Both the position numbers and the translations under genes were made by a program. This document shows positions 8,636 through 16,684 of a stretch of 64,000 bases of DNA, one piece after another. Origin of the DNA: Cohnella kolymensis (GTDB lineage Bacteria; Bacillota; Bacilli; Paenibacillales; Paenibacillaceae); NCBI RefSeq assembly GCF_000829465.1, contig NZ_JXAL01000001.1, forward strand, positions 620,001-684,000. The letters are read 5' to 3'. Every line of letters starts with the position of its first letter. Position 1 is the first letter of the stretch. The notes beneath the pieces were generated by a model. It was not told the DNA's origin. It ran no database searches and worked only from the letters and a program-made list of their open reading frames with translations.

Positions 8636-9286
8636 CTATATAAAGAGCTTGGTCTTCGCCTGTTGAAGATGCTGCCGCATCCTCTCAATGCATTCCTTGC
8701 TGCCTTGCTTCAAAAGATTAAAAAACTCGATGTGATCCTGCAGGAATACTTGCATTCTGCGAGGGTCTTTCCGCAGGTGTCTCAGGGTAATTCGCAGCAA
8801 ATGATCCTGGTAGTTCAGCAGAACGCGATAGATTTCCTGGTTGCCGGTGAACTTGCAGATCAATAAATGAAAAGCATGATCCGCTTTCGCGAAAGCCTTC
8901 ACATCCAGCCGCTTCACGACCTCGGCCGTTTCATCAAGATTTTCTTGAAGCAGTGCCGTTTGTTCCTCCGTTAACCGGCCGAGCACTTGCCCGACATTAA
9001 ACGTTTCAAGCGCGGTCCTGAGGTCGTAGATGTCAATGATGCGATTGATCGCCAGATCGTTGATGATGATCCCTTGCTTGGAGAAGACCGTAACGAATCC
9101 TTCGGCTTCAAGACGGGTAAGCGCTGATTTGATCGGGGTTTTGCTCATGTCCAGCAGCTCGATCAGTTCGCGTTCCGATAAGAATCGCCCCGGCTCGAAC
9201 CTCTCGTCGAGAATCCGTTCCTTTATCTGCTCGTAGGCAATATCTTTCAGCAAAGGCGCCGACCCCGAAACTTTAGATTCGTTCAC
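8636..9286 (-). CDS. GntR-family (FadR/FCD) transcriptional regulator
   Basis: A 216-residue regulator with an N-terminal winged helix (IKERILDERFEPGRFLSERE then MSKTPIKSALTRLEAEGF) and a C-terminal all-helical FCD ligand-binding domain with metal-type histidines (KADHAFHLLI, DHIEFFNLL). It starts with GTG after AAGGGGA. Its position inside the sugar-acid operon makes it the obvious regulator of that operon. The four palindromes at 12039-12080 are the candidate binding sites, with the transported acid or a pathway intermediate as inducer. Confidence 0.9.
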   Translation of the reverse strand: MNESKVSGSAPLLKDIAYEQIKERILDERFEPGRFLSERELIELLDMSKTPIKSALTRLEAEGFVTVFSKQGIIINDLAINRIIDIYDLRTALETFNVGQVLGRLTEEQTALLQENLDETAEVVKRLDVKAFAKADHAFHLLICKFTGNQEIYRVLLNYQDHLLRITLRHLRKDPRRMQVFLQDHIEFFNLLKQGSKECIERMRQHLQQAKTKLFI

Positions 9287-9316
9287 GTTCCAATCCCCTT
9301 CTCTCTCGATTGCACA

Positions 9317-10681
9317 TCATTCCGATGCAGCGTCCCGTACTCTGGCGAAATAATCGGGACTGCCGAATTGTCCGCCCTTTAAGGCAAGCTCGATGCCATC
9401 CATGCTTCTTTCGTCGGAGTATACCTTGCATAGAGGTGCGCCAGGCGAAATGGGCAGAAGCATTTCCAACCCGTAAATGCCCATTTCGCTGGTCACGAAC
9501 CCCGAGGTATCCCCGCCCGCGATCACCACTCTTCGCAGATCCGCTTCCCGCATGATGTACTTCGTCCAGCGTCCCAGCTGCCGGCCGATAAATTCACCGG
9601 ACCGGGAGCCGTCAAAGCCTTTGGCTGCAAATGCCGACCTTGTCGCCGCAATCGCTTCGTCGTCAGGTCCCAACGCCGTATAGAGAACGACGCTTTCGCC
9701 TTCATTCAGTAAGCGGATGGCTTGCTCCAGCATCTGTTCGGGCAGGCAGTCTGCATTCACAAGAGACTCGACCGGAATGCGGATGCCATGGAATCCCTGT
9801 GCAATCGCCGTTTCGATTTGCCGCTGGCTCACCGGTGACGCGCTGCCGGATACGGCTAAGATGCGGTTGGCCGGCTCGATGCCCGTTGTACGCGCAATTT
9901 GTACCGGAGAAGTCTCTGCCTTTTCCCAAAATGCCGTTAACGCATATTCCACACCGGACGAGCCCACAACAAATTGAGGGCATTCAGCTGCAGTTTCCCA
10001 GATTAATTGGCCGCTAACCGCAAGTCTATCTTGATCCAGCACATCGAACAGGAGCACCGATGGCTTGTCATTCAGCTTCTGCCGGAAACGATCGGCCACC
10101 GACTCCGGTTTACCTTCGAGCTCAATAATACTCATTAAGGCAACCTCTTCACCCAGCTGCTTGTTCAGATGCAGCCGCAGATCCGCTTCGGCCATCGGTG
10201 TAACCGGATGACGGGACATCACCGGGTGACGGTCCAAGCGATAGACCTGCCCATCCATACGGGCGAAATGCTGGCCGAACACAGTGTATCTTCCCAGTGC
10301 AGGAGCTCCGACAAGAAGCGGCACCGTCTCCTGGCCCTTAAAGAAGGGGCGGGATACCCGGATGGCTTCGCCGATGCTGCCGAATTCAGGCGAAGAATCG
10401 AACGTCGAACATACTTTGTAGTGGACAATCGGCGCTCCGATGCTTGATAGGCGTTCCATCACCGGAGCCAGCTCCTTTCGCAGCTCGGCAGGCGCTTTGG
10501 CCCGGCTGGTGCCGGCGACACCGACGCACCGAATCCCGTCAAACCGCTGCAGCATGTCCGGCGTAGGCGCTTCCAGGAACAGCACCGTTCGATAACCGCT
10601 GAGGGTCAATGCTTCCATCGCATCGGTCGATCCTGTAAAGTCATCGCCGTAAAAGGCGAGAAGAAGCTGATTATCTTCCAT
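9317..10681 (-). CDS. DUF1537 (four-carbon acid sugar kinase family) protein
   Basis: A 454-residue two-domain kinase. The N-terminal substrate domain begins LLLAFYGDDFTGSTDAMEAL, the DUF1537 signature. The C-terminal nucleotide-binding domain contains VVIAGGDTSGFVTSEMGI. Characterised members (DtnK, LtnK, OtnK, OiaK) phosphorylate acid sugars such as threonate, erythronate-derived 3-oxo acids or 3-oxo-isoapionate. It lies 23 bp after the RuBisCO-like gene and has GGAGG before ATG. Pairing with a RuBisCO-like protein points to the OiaK type, but 3-oxo-tetronate kinase activity cannot be excluded. Confidence 0.88.
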   Translation of the reverse strand: MEDNQLLLAFYGDDFTGSTDAMEALTLSGYRTVLFLEAPTPDMLQRFDGIRCVGVAGTSRAKAPAELRKELAPVMERLSSIGAPIVHYKVCSTFDSSPEFGSIGEAIRVSRPFFKGQETVPLLVGAPALGRYTVFGQHFARMDGQVYRLDRHPVMSRHPVTPMAEADLRLHLNKQLGEEVALMSIIELEGKPESVADRFRQKLNDKPSVLLFDVLDQDRLAVSGQLIWETAAECPQFVVGSSGVEYALTAFWEKAETSPVQIARTTGIEPANRILAVSGSASPVSQRQIETAIAQGFHGIRIPVESLVNADCLPEQMLEQAIRLLNEGESVVLYTALGPDDEAIAATRSAFAAKGFDGSRSGEFIGRQLGRWTKYIMREADLRRVVIAGGDTSGFVTSEMGIYGLEMLLPISPGAPLCKVYSDERSMDGIELALKGGQFGSPDYFARVRDAASE

Positions 10682-10704
10682 TCTGTGGTGTCCTCCCGCC
10701 TAGA

Positions 10705-11967
10705 TTACTTGTTGCCGAAAACGCGAATCGCTTCTTGAAGCTCCGGGCGTGACTCGGCATAACTGTTCAAATCGATGCCTTGCACCGCAGCTTCCCAGCC
10801 TTGCTGCATACTGCGAACGCCTTGAGCGCTGCCGCCCGGATGGGCCAAAATGCCTCCGCCGGCTAAATGGATCACATCCAGGGAACGAACCGCCTTGTAC
10901 GTAGGAATGGCGCTTCCTGCCCATTGCGCCGAGGAAATGACCGGCATAACGGTATATCCGCCTAACATAGGAGTGAGGCAATCCTTAATGGATTGCGTTA
11001 CGGATTCATTGCTTTCCGTAAATTTGCTGTCCAGTCCGTTGGTGTGCAGATGGTCTACCCCGGCCATGCGATACAGCTTCTGGTAAGCGGTGAAGCTCAT
11101 ACCAAGCAGCGGAGACCGGGTCATAGCTCCCCATTGATTGCGGTGTCCATGAATCGGCAATTCAGTATACTCGCGAAGATAAGCGACTCCGGGCAATCCG
11201 ATACTGTTTACGCTGACCATCACACAAGTTCCGCCTGCGTTCAGCACGGTATCGTGATTTCGTTTCATTTCATCGATCTCGCCGGTAATGTTAAACGCAT
11301 ACATCAACTTCTTGCCTGAGCGGTCCGCCGCTCTTTCAATCTCTTCCATCACAACCCGCACACGCTGCTCGAAAGGCGCGGCCGGCGGGTTGGCGCACAG
11401 CTCGTCGTCCTTGATGAAGTCGAGACCGGCGTCCGCCAGATCTCTTACCAGAGGACCGTAGTCGGCCGGCGGCAATCCGATGCTCGGTTTGACGATTGTG
11501 CCGATCAGCGGCCGGTTATAGACGCCTGCCAGTTTGCGTGTGCCTTCAATGCCGAACTTGGGACCCTTATAGCGGGCGGCAAAAGCCTCAGGCAGTTCAA
11601 GGTCCACGAGCCGCAGTCCGGAAAACTCTCGCAGCTCATATAAATTGCCTGCAACTGTGGACAGTAGATTCGGCAGCGAAGGACCGAAGTTATGGAGCGG
11701 AAAAGAGAGCTTTACGCGTGCTCTGCGATACACCGGCTTGACCATCCCAGGCGCTAGGTAAACGCCCGGCAGCGAGGGTGAATCCACAGCGTCCAATTCT
11801 TCTATACTGACAACTTGCGCGGCATGGCGCGCTTTCAGCTCCGGCGTTTCCCCGGGAACTGCGATAAAGGTGCCGGTCGATTGCTCGCCGGCCATCACTT
11901 CAGCGGCCTTTTCCAAAGGGTATGGCGTCTCAATAAGATAAGTCGCATATACTCGCTGGTCTGTCAT
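10705..11967 (-). CDS. RuBisCO-like protein (RLP) of an acid-sugar pathway
   Basis: A 420-residue RuBisCO large-chain homologue. By pattern the key RuBisCO residues are kept: the first active-site lysine in IGTIVKPSIGL; the carbamylated lysine with its Asp and Glu in GLDFIKDDEL; the histidine in PIHGHRNQWGA; the loop-6 lysine in HTNGLDSKFTES; and the phosphate loop GGGILAHPGGSAQG. It is the first gene of the operon and is followed by a DUF1537 kinase. In known apionate routes such RLPs act on 3-oxo-isoapionate-4-phosphate (decarboxylase, or transcarboxylase/hydrolase OiaX). It is therefore expected to be a catabolic C-C lyase rather than a CO2-fixing enzyme; no Calvin-cycle genes are seen. 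Confidence 0.87.
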   Translation of the reverse strand: MTDQRVYATYLIETPYPLEKAAEVMAGEQSTGTFIAVPGETPELKARHAAQVVSIEELDAVDSPSLPGVYLAPGMVKPVYRRARVKLSFPLHNFGPSLPNLLSTVAGNLYELREFSGLRLVDLELPEAFAARYKGPKFGIEGTRKLAGVYNRPLIGTIVKPSIGLPPADYGPLVRDLADAGLDFIKDDELCANPPAAPFEQRVRVVMEEIERAADRSGKKLMYAFNITGEIDEMKRNHDTVLNAGGTCVMVSVNSIGLPGVAYLREYTELPIHGHRNQWGAMTRSPLLGMSFTAYQKLYRMAGVDHLHTNGLDSKFTESNESVTQSIKDCLTPMLGGYTVMPVISSAQWAGSAIPTYKAVRSLDVIHLAGGGILAHPGGSAQGVRSMQQGWEAAVQGIDLNSYAESRPELQEAIRVFGNK

Positions 11968-12038
11968 CGTTAAGACATCCCCTTTCGCATTGCTGTAGCA
12001 TTGCGATTTATGACAATCGGGAGGAACTCCATTACTGT

Positions 12039-12080
12039 TAGATCTATCTTAGATCTATGATAGATCTATTTGATATCTAT
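12039..12080. promoter_or_regulatory. Four tandem palindromic operator repeats upstream of the RLP operon
   Basis: Four copies of a 9-mer, TAGATCTAT three times and GATATCTAT once, begin at 12039, 12050, 12061 and 12072, exactly 11 bp apart. Each core with its flank (ATAGATCTAT) is itself a palindrome. They start at the -10 element and run over the predicted transcription start. Steric repression by the operon's GntR-family protein is the simplest reading. Confidence 0.75.
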
Positions 12081-12107
12081 CTTATGGGGAGCGCTTTCAA
12101 TTGTCAA
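12079..12107 (-). promoter_or_regulatory. Sigma-A promoter of the acid-sugar operon
   Basis: On the minus strand TTGACA (12102-12107) is followed after exactly 17 bp by TAAGAT (12079-12084). It lies about 110 bp upstream of the RLP start codon. Confidence 0.8.
12086..12099. promoter_or_regulatory. cre-like box inside the promoter spacer
   Basis: The minus strand reads TGAAAGCGCTCCCC. Its left part matches the catabolite-responsive element consensus TGNAANCGNWNNCA fully; the final CA is replaced by CC. It sits between the -35 and -10 elements, where CcpA binding would block the promoter. Confidence 0.5.
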
Positions 12108-12145
12108 CAGCAATTTCATCTTTTGTCGGCAAACTTCGACATGAT

Positions 12146-12187
12146 AAAAAAGAAGCCTAATCCGTTTCTATAACGGTTGGCTTCTTT
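12146..12187 (-). terminator. Rho-independent terminator after the LLM oxidoreductase
   Basis: AGAAGCC and a second block pair across TCTAT with AACGG and GGCTTCT to form a long stem, followed on the minus strand by six Ts. It separates the LLM gene from the acid-sugar promoter. Confidence 0.8.
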
Positions 12188-12204
12188 CATAGTAATTTGC
12201 TCTA

Positions 12205-13293
12205 TTAACCGTGTGATCGTCCCTTTCGGATCTCGCGTCGGACCACCGGCGCTACCTCGGCTGCCAGCAGATCAATCGCCGCCGCCACCTTGGAGAGCGG
12301 CTGCCCGCCGATATCAATCTGGGCGGTGAACCGGTGATGTCCGAATAGCTCATGCTGGTAAAGGATCTTTTCGATGATCTGCTGCGGACTGCCCACCGCT
12401 AAAGCGTGATTCGGGCCCGCCATTTGCAGCAGATCATTGCGGGAAAGCTGGAATTCGCGTCCCCGTTCGCGCATGAGTTTGCCGAAGTAGTTCATGTAAT
12501 AAGGATAGAATTCGGCGGCAGCCTGCTCGGTGGTACTCGCCAAATATCCGTGGCTGGCGACTGCAATTTTGAGTTCCGCAGGGCTATGCCCCGCTTCAGC
12601 GCCCGCCTTCTTGTATATGTCGACGAGCGGCTTGAACCGGGCCGGATCGCCGCCGAGCATCGCTATTGTCATTCCCGTTCCCAATGTCCCGGCGCGTGCA
12701 GCGCTTTCCGGCGTTCCTCCGACCCCGATCCAAACAGGCATCCGCTGCTGCAAAGGGCGAGGCGCAATCTCCGCATTTGACAGAGCCGATCGATGATGCC
12801 CGTTCCAGTTAACCCGCTCTTCTGCTCCCAGTTTCAGAAGCAGCCCGATCTTTTCGCTGAACAGGCCTTCATAGTCATTCAGATCATACCCGAATAACGG
12901 AAAAGACTCGACGAACGCACCTCGACCGGCAATGATCTCGGCACGGCCGCTGGAAAGCAAATCCAATGTGGCAAAGTCTTCGAATACCTGGACCGGATCA
13001 GCTGTGCTCAGTACCGTGGTCGCGCTAAACAAACGAATTCGCCGCGTTACTTGCGCGATTGCAGCCATGACCACCGCCGGCGAAGAGACAGCGAAGTCCA
13101 ACCTGTGGTGCTCACCGACGCCGAATACGTCCAGCCCGGCCTCATCCGCTAATTGGGCTGCAGCCACGATCTCCTGCAAACGTTCGTGGGCGTCAATCGC
13201 CCGTCCGGTCACCGGATCTCGCGCCAGATCACCGAATGTATACAAGCCAAACTCGAAATCCAATTCCTGGTCTTCGTTTATTGCTCCGGTCAT
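12205..13293 (-). CDS. LLM-class flavin-dependent oxidoreductase
   Basis: A 362-residue bacterial-luciferase-like TIM-barrel oxidoreductase that uses reduced FMN (or F420 in relatives). Recognisable stretches are DVFGVGEHHRLDFAVSSP, LSTADPVQVFEDFATLDL, SSGRAEIIAGRGAF and MPVWIGVGGTPESAARAG, all typical of the family. I chose ATG at 13293 because GGGTGGGG lies six bases upstream; a GTG four codons earlier is possible. The substrate is unknown. It is monocistronic, with its own terminator. Confidence 0.85.
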   Translation of the reverse strand: MTGAINEDQELDFEFGLYTFGDLARDPVTGRAIDAHERLQEIVAAAQLADEAGLDVFGVGEHHRLDFAVSSPAVVMAAIAQVTRRIRLFSATTVLSTADPVQVFEDFATLDLLSSGRAEIIAGRGAFVESFPLFGYDLNDYEGLFSEKIGLLLKLGAEERVNWNGHHRSALSNAEIAPRPLQQRMPVWIGVGGTPESAARAGTLGTGMTIAMLGGDPARFKPLVDIYKKAGAEAGHSPAELKIAVASHGYLASTTEQAAAEFYPYYMNYFGKLMRERGREFQLSRNDLLQMAGPNHALAVGSPQQIIEKILYQHELFGHHRFTAQIDIGGQPLSKVAAAIDLLAAEVAPVVRREIRKGRSHG

Positions 13294-13378
13294 TTTTTTC
13301 CCCACCCGAAGTAGAATATACGTTCACTCTATCAGATCACCCGGACACGTCAAGACTGTGCAAGTTGTGCAAGCATAA

Positions 13379-13405
13379 GAAAAAGGCCCAACAACATGTT
13401 GAGCC
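13379..13405 (-). terminator. Rho-independent terminator of the azoreductase gene
   Basis: GGCTCAACA pairs with TGTTGGGCC (one G-T pair) and is followed on the minus strand by TTTTTC. Confidence 0.75.
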
Positions 13406-13426
13406 GCTTGATAAGGTAAATCAGCA

Positions 13427-14083
13427 TTAAACCCGGACAGGATCCTTGGCGAATTCTTTCGCCGATTCCCGAGCACGCGCGATCGCCTTTTCCTTGATTT
13501 GATCAGCTTGATCGGGCATCTGTGCCATCCCTTCCACATAGACAGAGTCGACATCGGTAATGCCGATAAATTGGAAAATCGCACGTAAATACCGGTCTCC
13601 GAATTCCATGTCTTTGGCCGGGCCTTCGGAATAGACTCCACCTCGCGCCTGAATATGTACGGCTTTTCTATCGGGCAAAAGTCCAACCGGACCGTTCGCA
13701 GTGTACTTGAAGGTTTTGCCGGCTATACAGATGCAATCGATATACGCTTTGACTTTGGGCGGAAAGCTGAAATTCCATAGCGGTGTAACGAACACATACT
13801 TGTGAGCGGAAATGAACTGATCCGTTAACTCGTTGATCCGGGCCACCTTGGCTTTTTCGTCGGCCGATAATTCCTCGAATCCTTTACCTTGCTGCAGCTT
13901 GCCCCATCCGTTGAACACGTCCGTATCGATATGCGGAATTTCCGTTTGATAGAGGTCCAGCTCTACGATTTCGTCCTCAGGTTTCTCTTTGCGGTACGCC
14001 TCCAGAAATGCCCGGCCTACGGACAGGCTGTACGACTGTTCATCCGATTTAGGGTTCGCGGTGATGTAAAGTAACTTGGCCAC
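13427..14083 (-). CDS. azoR: FMN-dependent NADH:quinone oxidoreductase / azoreductase
   Basis: A 218-residue flavodoxin-fold enzyme of the AzoR family. [20 protein letters not shown] is the FMN phosphate loop, [16 protein letters not shown] the isoalloxazine-binding segment, and ARGGVYSEG a second flavin loop. It reduces quinones and azo compounds with two electrons and protects from electrophile stress. I chose GTG at 14083 because AAAGGTGG is correctly spaced for it and the product then starts MAKLLYITA like B. subtilis homologues; a GTG four codons upstream overlaps that site. Confidence 0.9.
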   Translation of the reverse strand: MAKLLYITANPKSDEQSYSLSVGRAFLEAYRKEKPEDEIVELDLYQTEIPHIDTDVFNGWGKLQQGKGFEELSADEKAKVARINELTDQFISAHKYVFVTPLWNFSFPPKVKAYIDCICIAGKTFKYTANGPVGLLPDRKAVHIQARGGVYSEGPAKDMEFGDRYLRAIFQFIGITDVDSVYVEGMAQMPDQADQIKEKAIARARESAKEFAKDPVRV

Positions 14084-14310
14084 AAAGGTATCCACCTTTC
14101 ATCAAGTTCAAGATCAATCTGACACTGTGTCCGGAAAAATGTCTCTGCCATACTCGAATACATACTCAGCAGGCTCCACAGGTTGTCGCGCGCTGGAATC
14201 GACGCTTTCATTTATCGGTACATCATGCAAAGGAATATCTTGTCCATACACGAACACACGGGTCCCCCCTCATTCTCAGGATGAGGATAGTATCCCTTTA
14301 TTTTGAAAAT

Positions 14311-15483
14311 TTAATTTCGGCTGACTTTGACCTCACTGAACCGCAGCAAGACGATTGCCATCAATAACATAGTTCCCGACAACAACATAGACAACGAGTA
14401 CGAGCCTGTGTTCTCAGTTATTGCAGCAGCCGCGATCGGCCCGATAATCTGCCCGATACTGAACGCTGCGGTCATGTTACCGATTGTTCTGGCGCTTTGC
14501 CCGGGCGAGGCTTGTTTTCCGATTGTGAGAGCAATTGTGGTAATCCCCATAAAAGTACCGCCGAAAAGAATCGAACCGATCAACGCAGATGTGACCCCGG
14601 GAACTAAAGCAGGCAGCATCACACCGGCGGCTTGTGCAAAATAAGCGAGATAGGCTGCTCTTCTGAGGCTCCATCTGTGAGCGGCGGCAGTCCATAGTAA
14701 TGTCGAAGGAATGGCAGCTAAGCCGACAAGCGTCCAGCTTGCGCTTCCAAGCCAAGATAATGTGGAAACTTCCGCAAAATACACGTTCACGAAAGTACCC
14801 ATCACAATATAGCCCAGACCTTCAAGTCCATAGGCTAATGTAATGCCCCACAGAGAGAACGGGGAATGAGCTTTCACGGGAAATTGCTGCTGGGGATGAG
14901 TTTCGTGTTCGTCTTTTGGAATACCCGATAGCAAGAAAAAAGAGCAGGCGCCGGCTACGATGCTTACCAAACCAAGACCATACCATCCTGCCTGCCAATT
15001 GCCGATATGAGCCAGCCAAGGAACGGCGATTCCGGTTAAAGCGATACCGAAGCCTACGCCGGAGTAGAAAATGCCGATTTTGGCCTGCTCTTCGCGGCGG
15101 GACAACCAGTCCATGATCAAGCTTGAACTCACGACGAGAATGATCGCGCTGAATACACCGCTTAAACCGCGGAGCATCGACCATGCCCAATGGGACACGG
15201 AAACCGCCATTGCGCAGGTCGTCAAAGCACTGGCCAACAGGCACAAGGCGATAACATGAATTCGCTGTCGGTCTCGCCGCAGAGGCAGCCAAGCTGCCGT
15301 CAAAGCGCCGATAAAATAACCGATATAATTTAGGGAAGCAAGCATGCCGGCCGAAGTAACGGAAAGACCAAGCTCCTTCTCCATAACAGGCAGCATCGGG
15401 GTATAAGCAAATCGTCCGATGCCCATCGCTACCGTGAGCGCAAGCACTCCCCCAAGAAGCGGTTTGTATATTCGGGAACTCAT
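14311..15483 (-). CDS. MFS transporter, YbfB/YjiJ family
   Basis: A 390-residue, 12-helix major facilitator. The start segment AMGIGRFAYTPMLPVME is the hallmark of the YbfB/YjiJ group, and the between-helix loop WLPLRRDRQRIHVI follows. AGGAGAG precedes the ATG. It lies 20 bp after the LrgB-type gene, so it may share that transcript. The exported or imported compound is unknown. Confidence 0.85.
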   Translation of the reverse strand: MSSRIYKPLLGGVLALTVAMGIGRFAYTPMLPVMEKELGLSVTSAGMLASLNYIGYFIGALTAAWLPLRRDRQRIHVIALCLLASALTTCAMAVSVSHWAWSMLRGLSGVFSAIILVVSSSLIMDWLSRREEQAKIGIFYSGVGFGIALTGIAVPWLAHIGNWQAGWYGLGLVSIVAGACSFFLLSGIPKDEHETHPQQQFPVKAHSPFSLWGITLAYGLEGLGYIVMGTFVNVYFAEVSTLSWLGSASWTLVGLAAIPSTLLWTAAAHRWSLRRAAYLAYFAQAAGVMLPALVPGVTSALIGSILFGGTFMGITTIALTIGKQASPGQSARTIGNMTAAFSIGQIIGPIAAAAITENTGSYSLSMLLSGTMLLMAIVLLRFSEVKVSRN

Positions 15484-15502
15484 CCGGTCTCTCCTCTGAC
15501 AA

Positions 15503-16183
15503 TCAGATAAAAAATCCGATGACCAATGATACTGTCATAAAAGTGAAAAAAGCCGTTAGAATCATGGCGATGCTCGAGATCGAGCCGGCTGCCGAACCGA
15601 ATTCGAATGCTTTGGATGTCCCTGCCGCATGGGCACCGGTGCCGAACAGCACACCTCTGGCTACATCGTTACGGATTCCAAAGAATCGGATGACAAGCGG
15701 TCCCAGCACAATGCCGAGCACACCTGTCAAGAGCACGATAACCGCAGTTATAGTCGGTATTCCTCCCGTTATTTTGGACACTGCCATAGCGATTGGAGTT
15801 GTGGCTGAACGGGGCGCCAGACTCTCGATCAATCGCGCATCCAAATTTAACGCTTTGGCGATCCACGCAGTAGTAACGATGGCAATCGTCGATCCGAAAA
15901 GCACACTGGAGACAATGACGAACGCATGCTTTTTGAGGATCGGCAGATTTTTGTATATAGGCACAGCCAACACAATGGTGGCAGGACCGATCATATCGGT
16001 GACCCAATGCGCTCCTGCATCGTACGTGTTATACGGGATGTTTGTCCAGACTAATAAAAGGACGAGAATCGCCGGCGTAACGACCAGCGGAGTAAAATAG
16101 ATTTTCGGATATTTCTTATAAAACCTTTTCACAAACCCATAAATCGCAATCGTCAATACAAGGCAGACAGCAGGCAGGATCAT
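15503..16183 (-). CDS. cidB: LrgB/CidB-family membrane protein
   Basis: A 226-residue LrgB-family protein with several hydrophobic helices. Family motifs are LAPRSATTPIAMAVSKITGG and RGVLFGTGAHAAGTSKAFEFG. Together with the CidA/LrgA partner it forms the membrane system implicated in murein hydrolase control, overflow metabolism and pyruvate transport. Its ATG overlaps the cidA stop by four bases, so the two are co-translated. This is the same arrangement as ywbH-ywbG in B. subtilis. Confidence 0.9.
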   Translation of the reverse strand: MILPAVCLVLTIAIYGFVKRFYKKYPKIYFTPLVVTPAILVLLLVWTNIPYNTYDAGAHWVTDMIGPATIVLAVPIYKNLPILKKHAFVIVSSVLFGSTIAIVTTAWIAKALNLDARLIESLAPRSATTPIAMAVSKITGGIPTITAVIVLLTGVLGIVLGPLVIRFFGIRNDVARGVLFGTGAHAAGTSKAFEFGSAAGSISSIAMILTAFFTFMTVSLVIGFFI

Positions 16184-16551
16184 GATGCGTTCGTCTCCTT
16201 CGCTTTAGCCAAATTCTCGGCCATCAGCCCTGTGGCAGCCATTACGACCAATATACTTACGACAACAACGACCAAAATACGCAAGCCGCTGGCTAACATC
16301 AAATCTTTATATTGAACGATGCCGACTGCTGACGGAATAAAGAAAAGCAGCATCTCCGCAAGCAGCCATTTGGCGCCCAAATCAATCCATTCGAGCTTGA
16401 CGACTTTCGTTTGCAGCAGCACGAACAAAACAACGATCCCGACAATGCTTCCAGGTATATTTAAATGGCAGATTTCCATGATCAGATTCATGAGCCACGA
16501 GAAAGCAATGAGGAATACGACCTGTGCGGCGCTTTTGAGCCATGTTGACAT
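16180..16551 (-). CDS. cidA: CidA/LrgA-family holin-like protein
   Basis: A 123-residue, four-helix holin-like protein. The stretch NLIMEICHLNIPGSIVGIVV is the CidA/LrgA core and LLFFIPSAVGIVQY the second conserved block. ATG at 16551 is chosen because AAGGAGGAATG lies directly upstream. It is divergent from the LysR regulator and forms an operon with the LrgB-type gene. Confidence 0.9.
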   Translation of the reverse strand: MSTWLKSAAQVVFLIAFSWLMNLIMEICHLNIPGSIVGIVVLFVLLQTKVVKLEWIDLGAKWLLAEMLLFFIPSAVGIVQYKDLMLASGLRILVVVVVSILVVMAATGLMAENLAKAKETNAS

Positions 16552-16574
16552 CTTGCATTCCTCCTTCAAGAGGA

Positions 16575-16603
16575 ACAGTATACAACAATTCCCGTCATGG
16601 GTA
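16575..16603 (-). promoter_or_regulatory. Promoter of the cidAB-type operon
   Basis: On the minus strand TTTACC and TATACT are separated by 17 bp, 24 bp upstream of the cidA ATG. The rest of the 133-bp divergent region should hold the LysR-type binding site, but I could not single out a convincing T-N11-A box. Confidence 0.6.
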
Positions 16604-16684
16604 AAATGAATAGATTGCATGCTTATTATGCCATTTGTCTATAGTTGATGCAGCATGGTGGTGAGATAAGCGGGAGGTGTAAAA

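Noticed and set aside
10705-11967. Reading the RuBisCO homologue as evidence for CO2 fixation
   Set aside because: No phosphoribulokinase, small subunit or carboxysome genes are visible, and the neighbours are catabolic.
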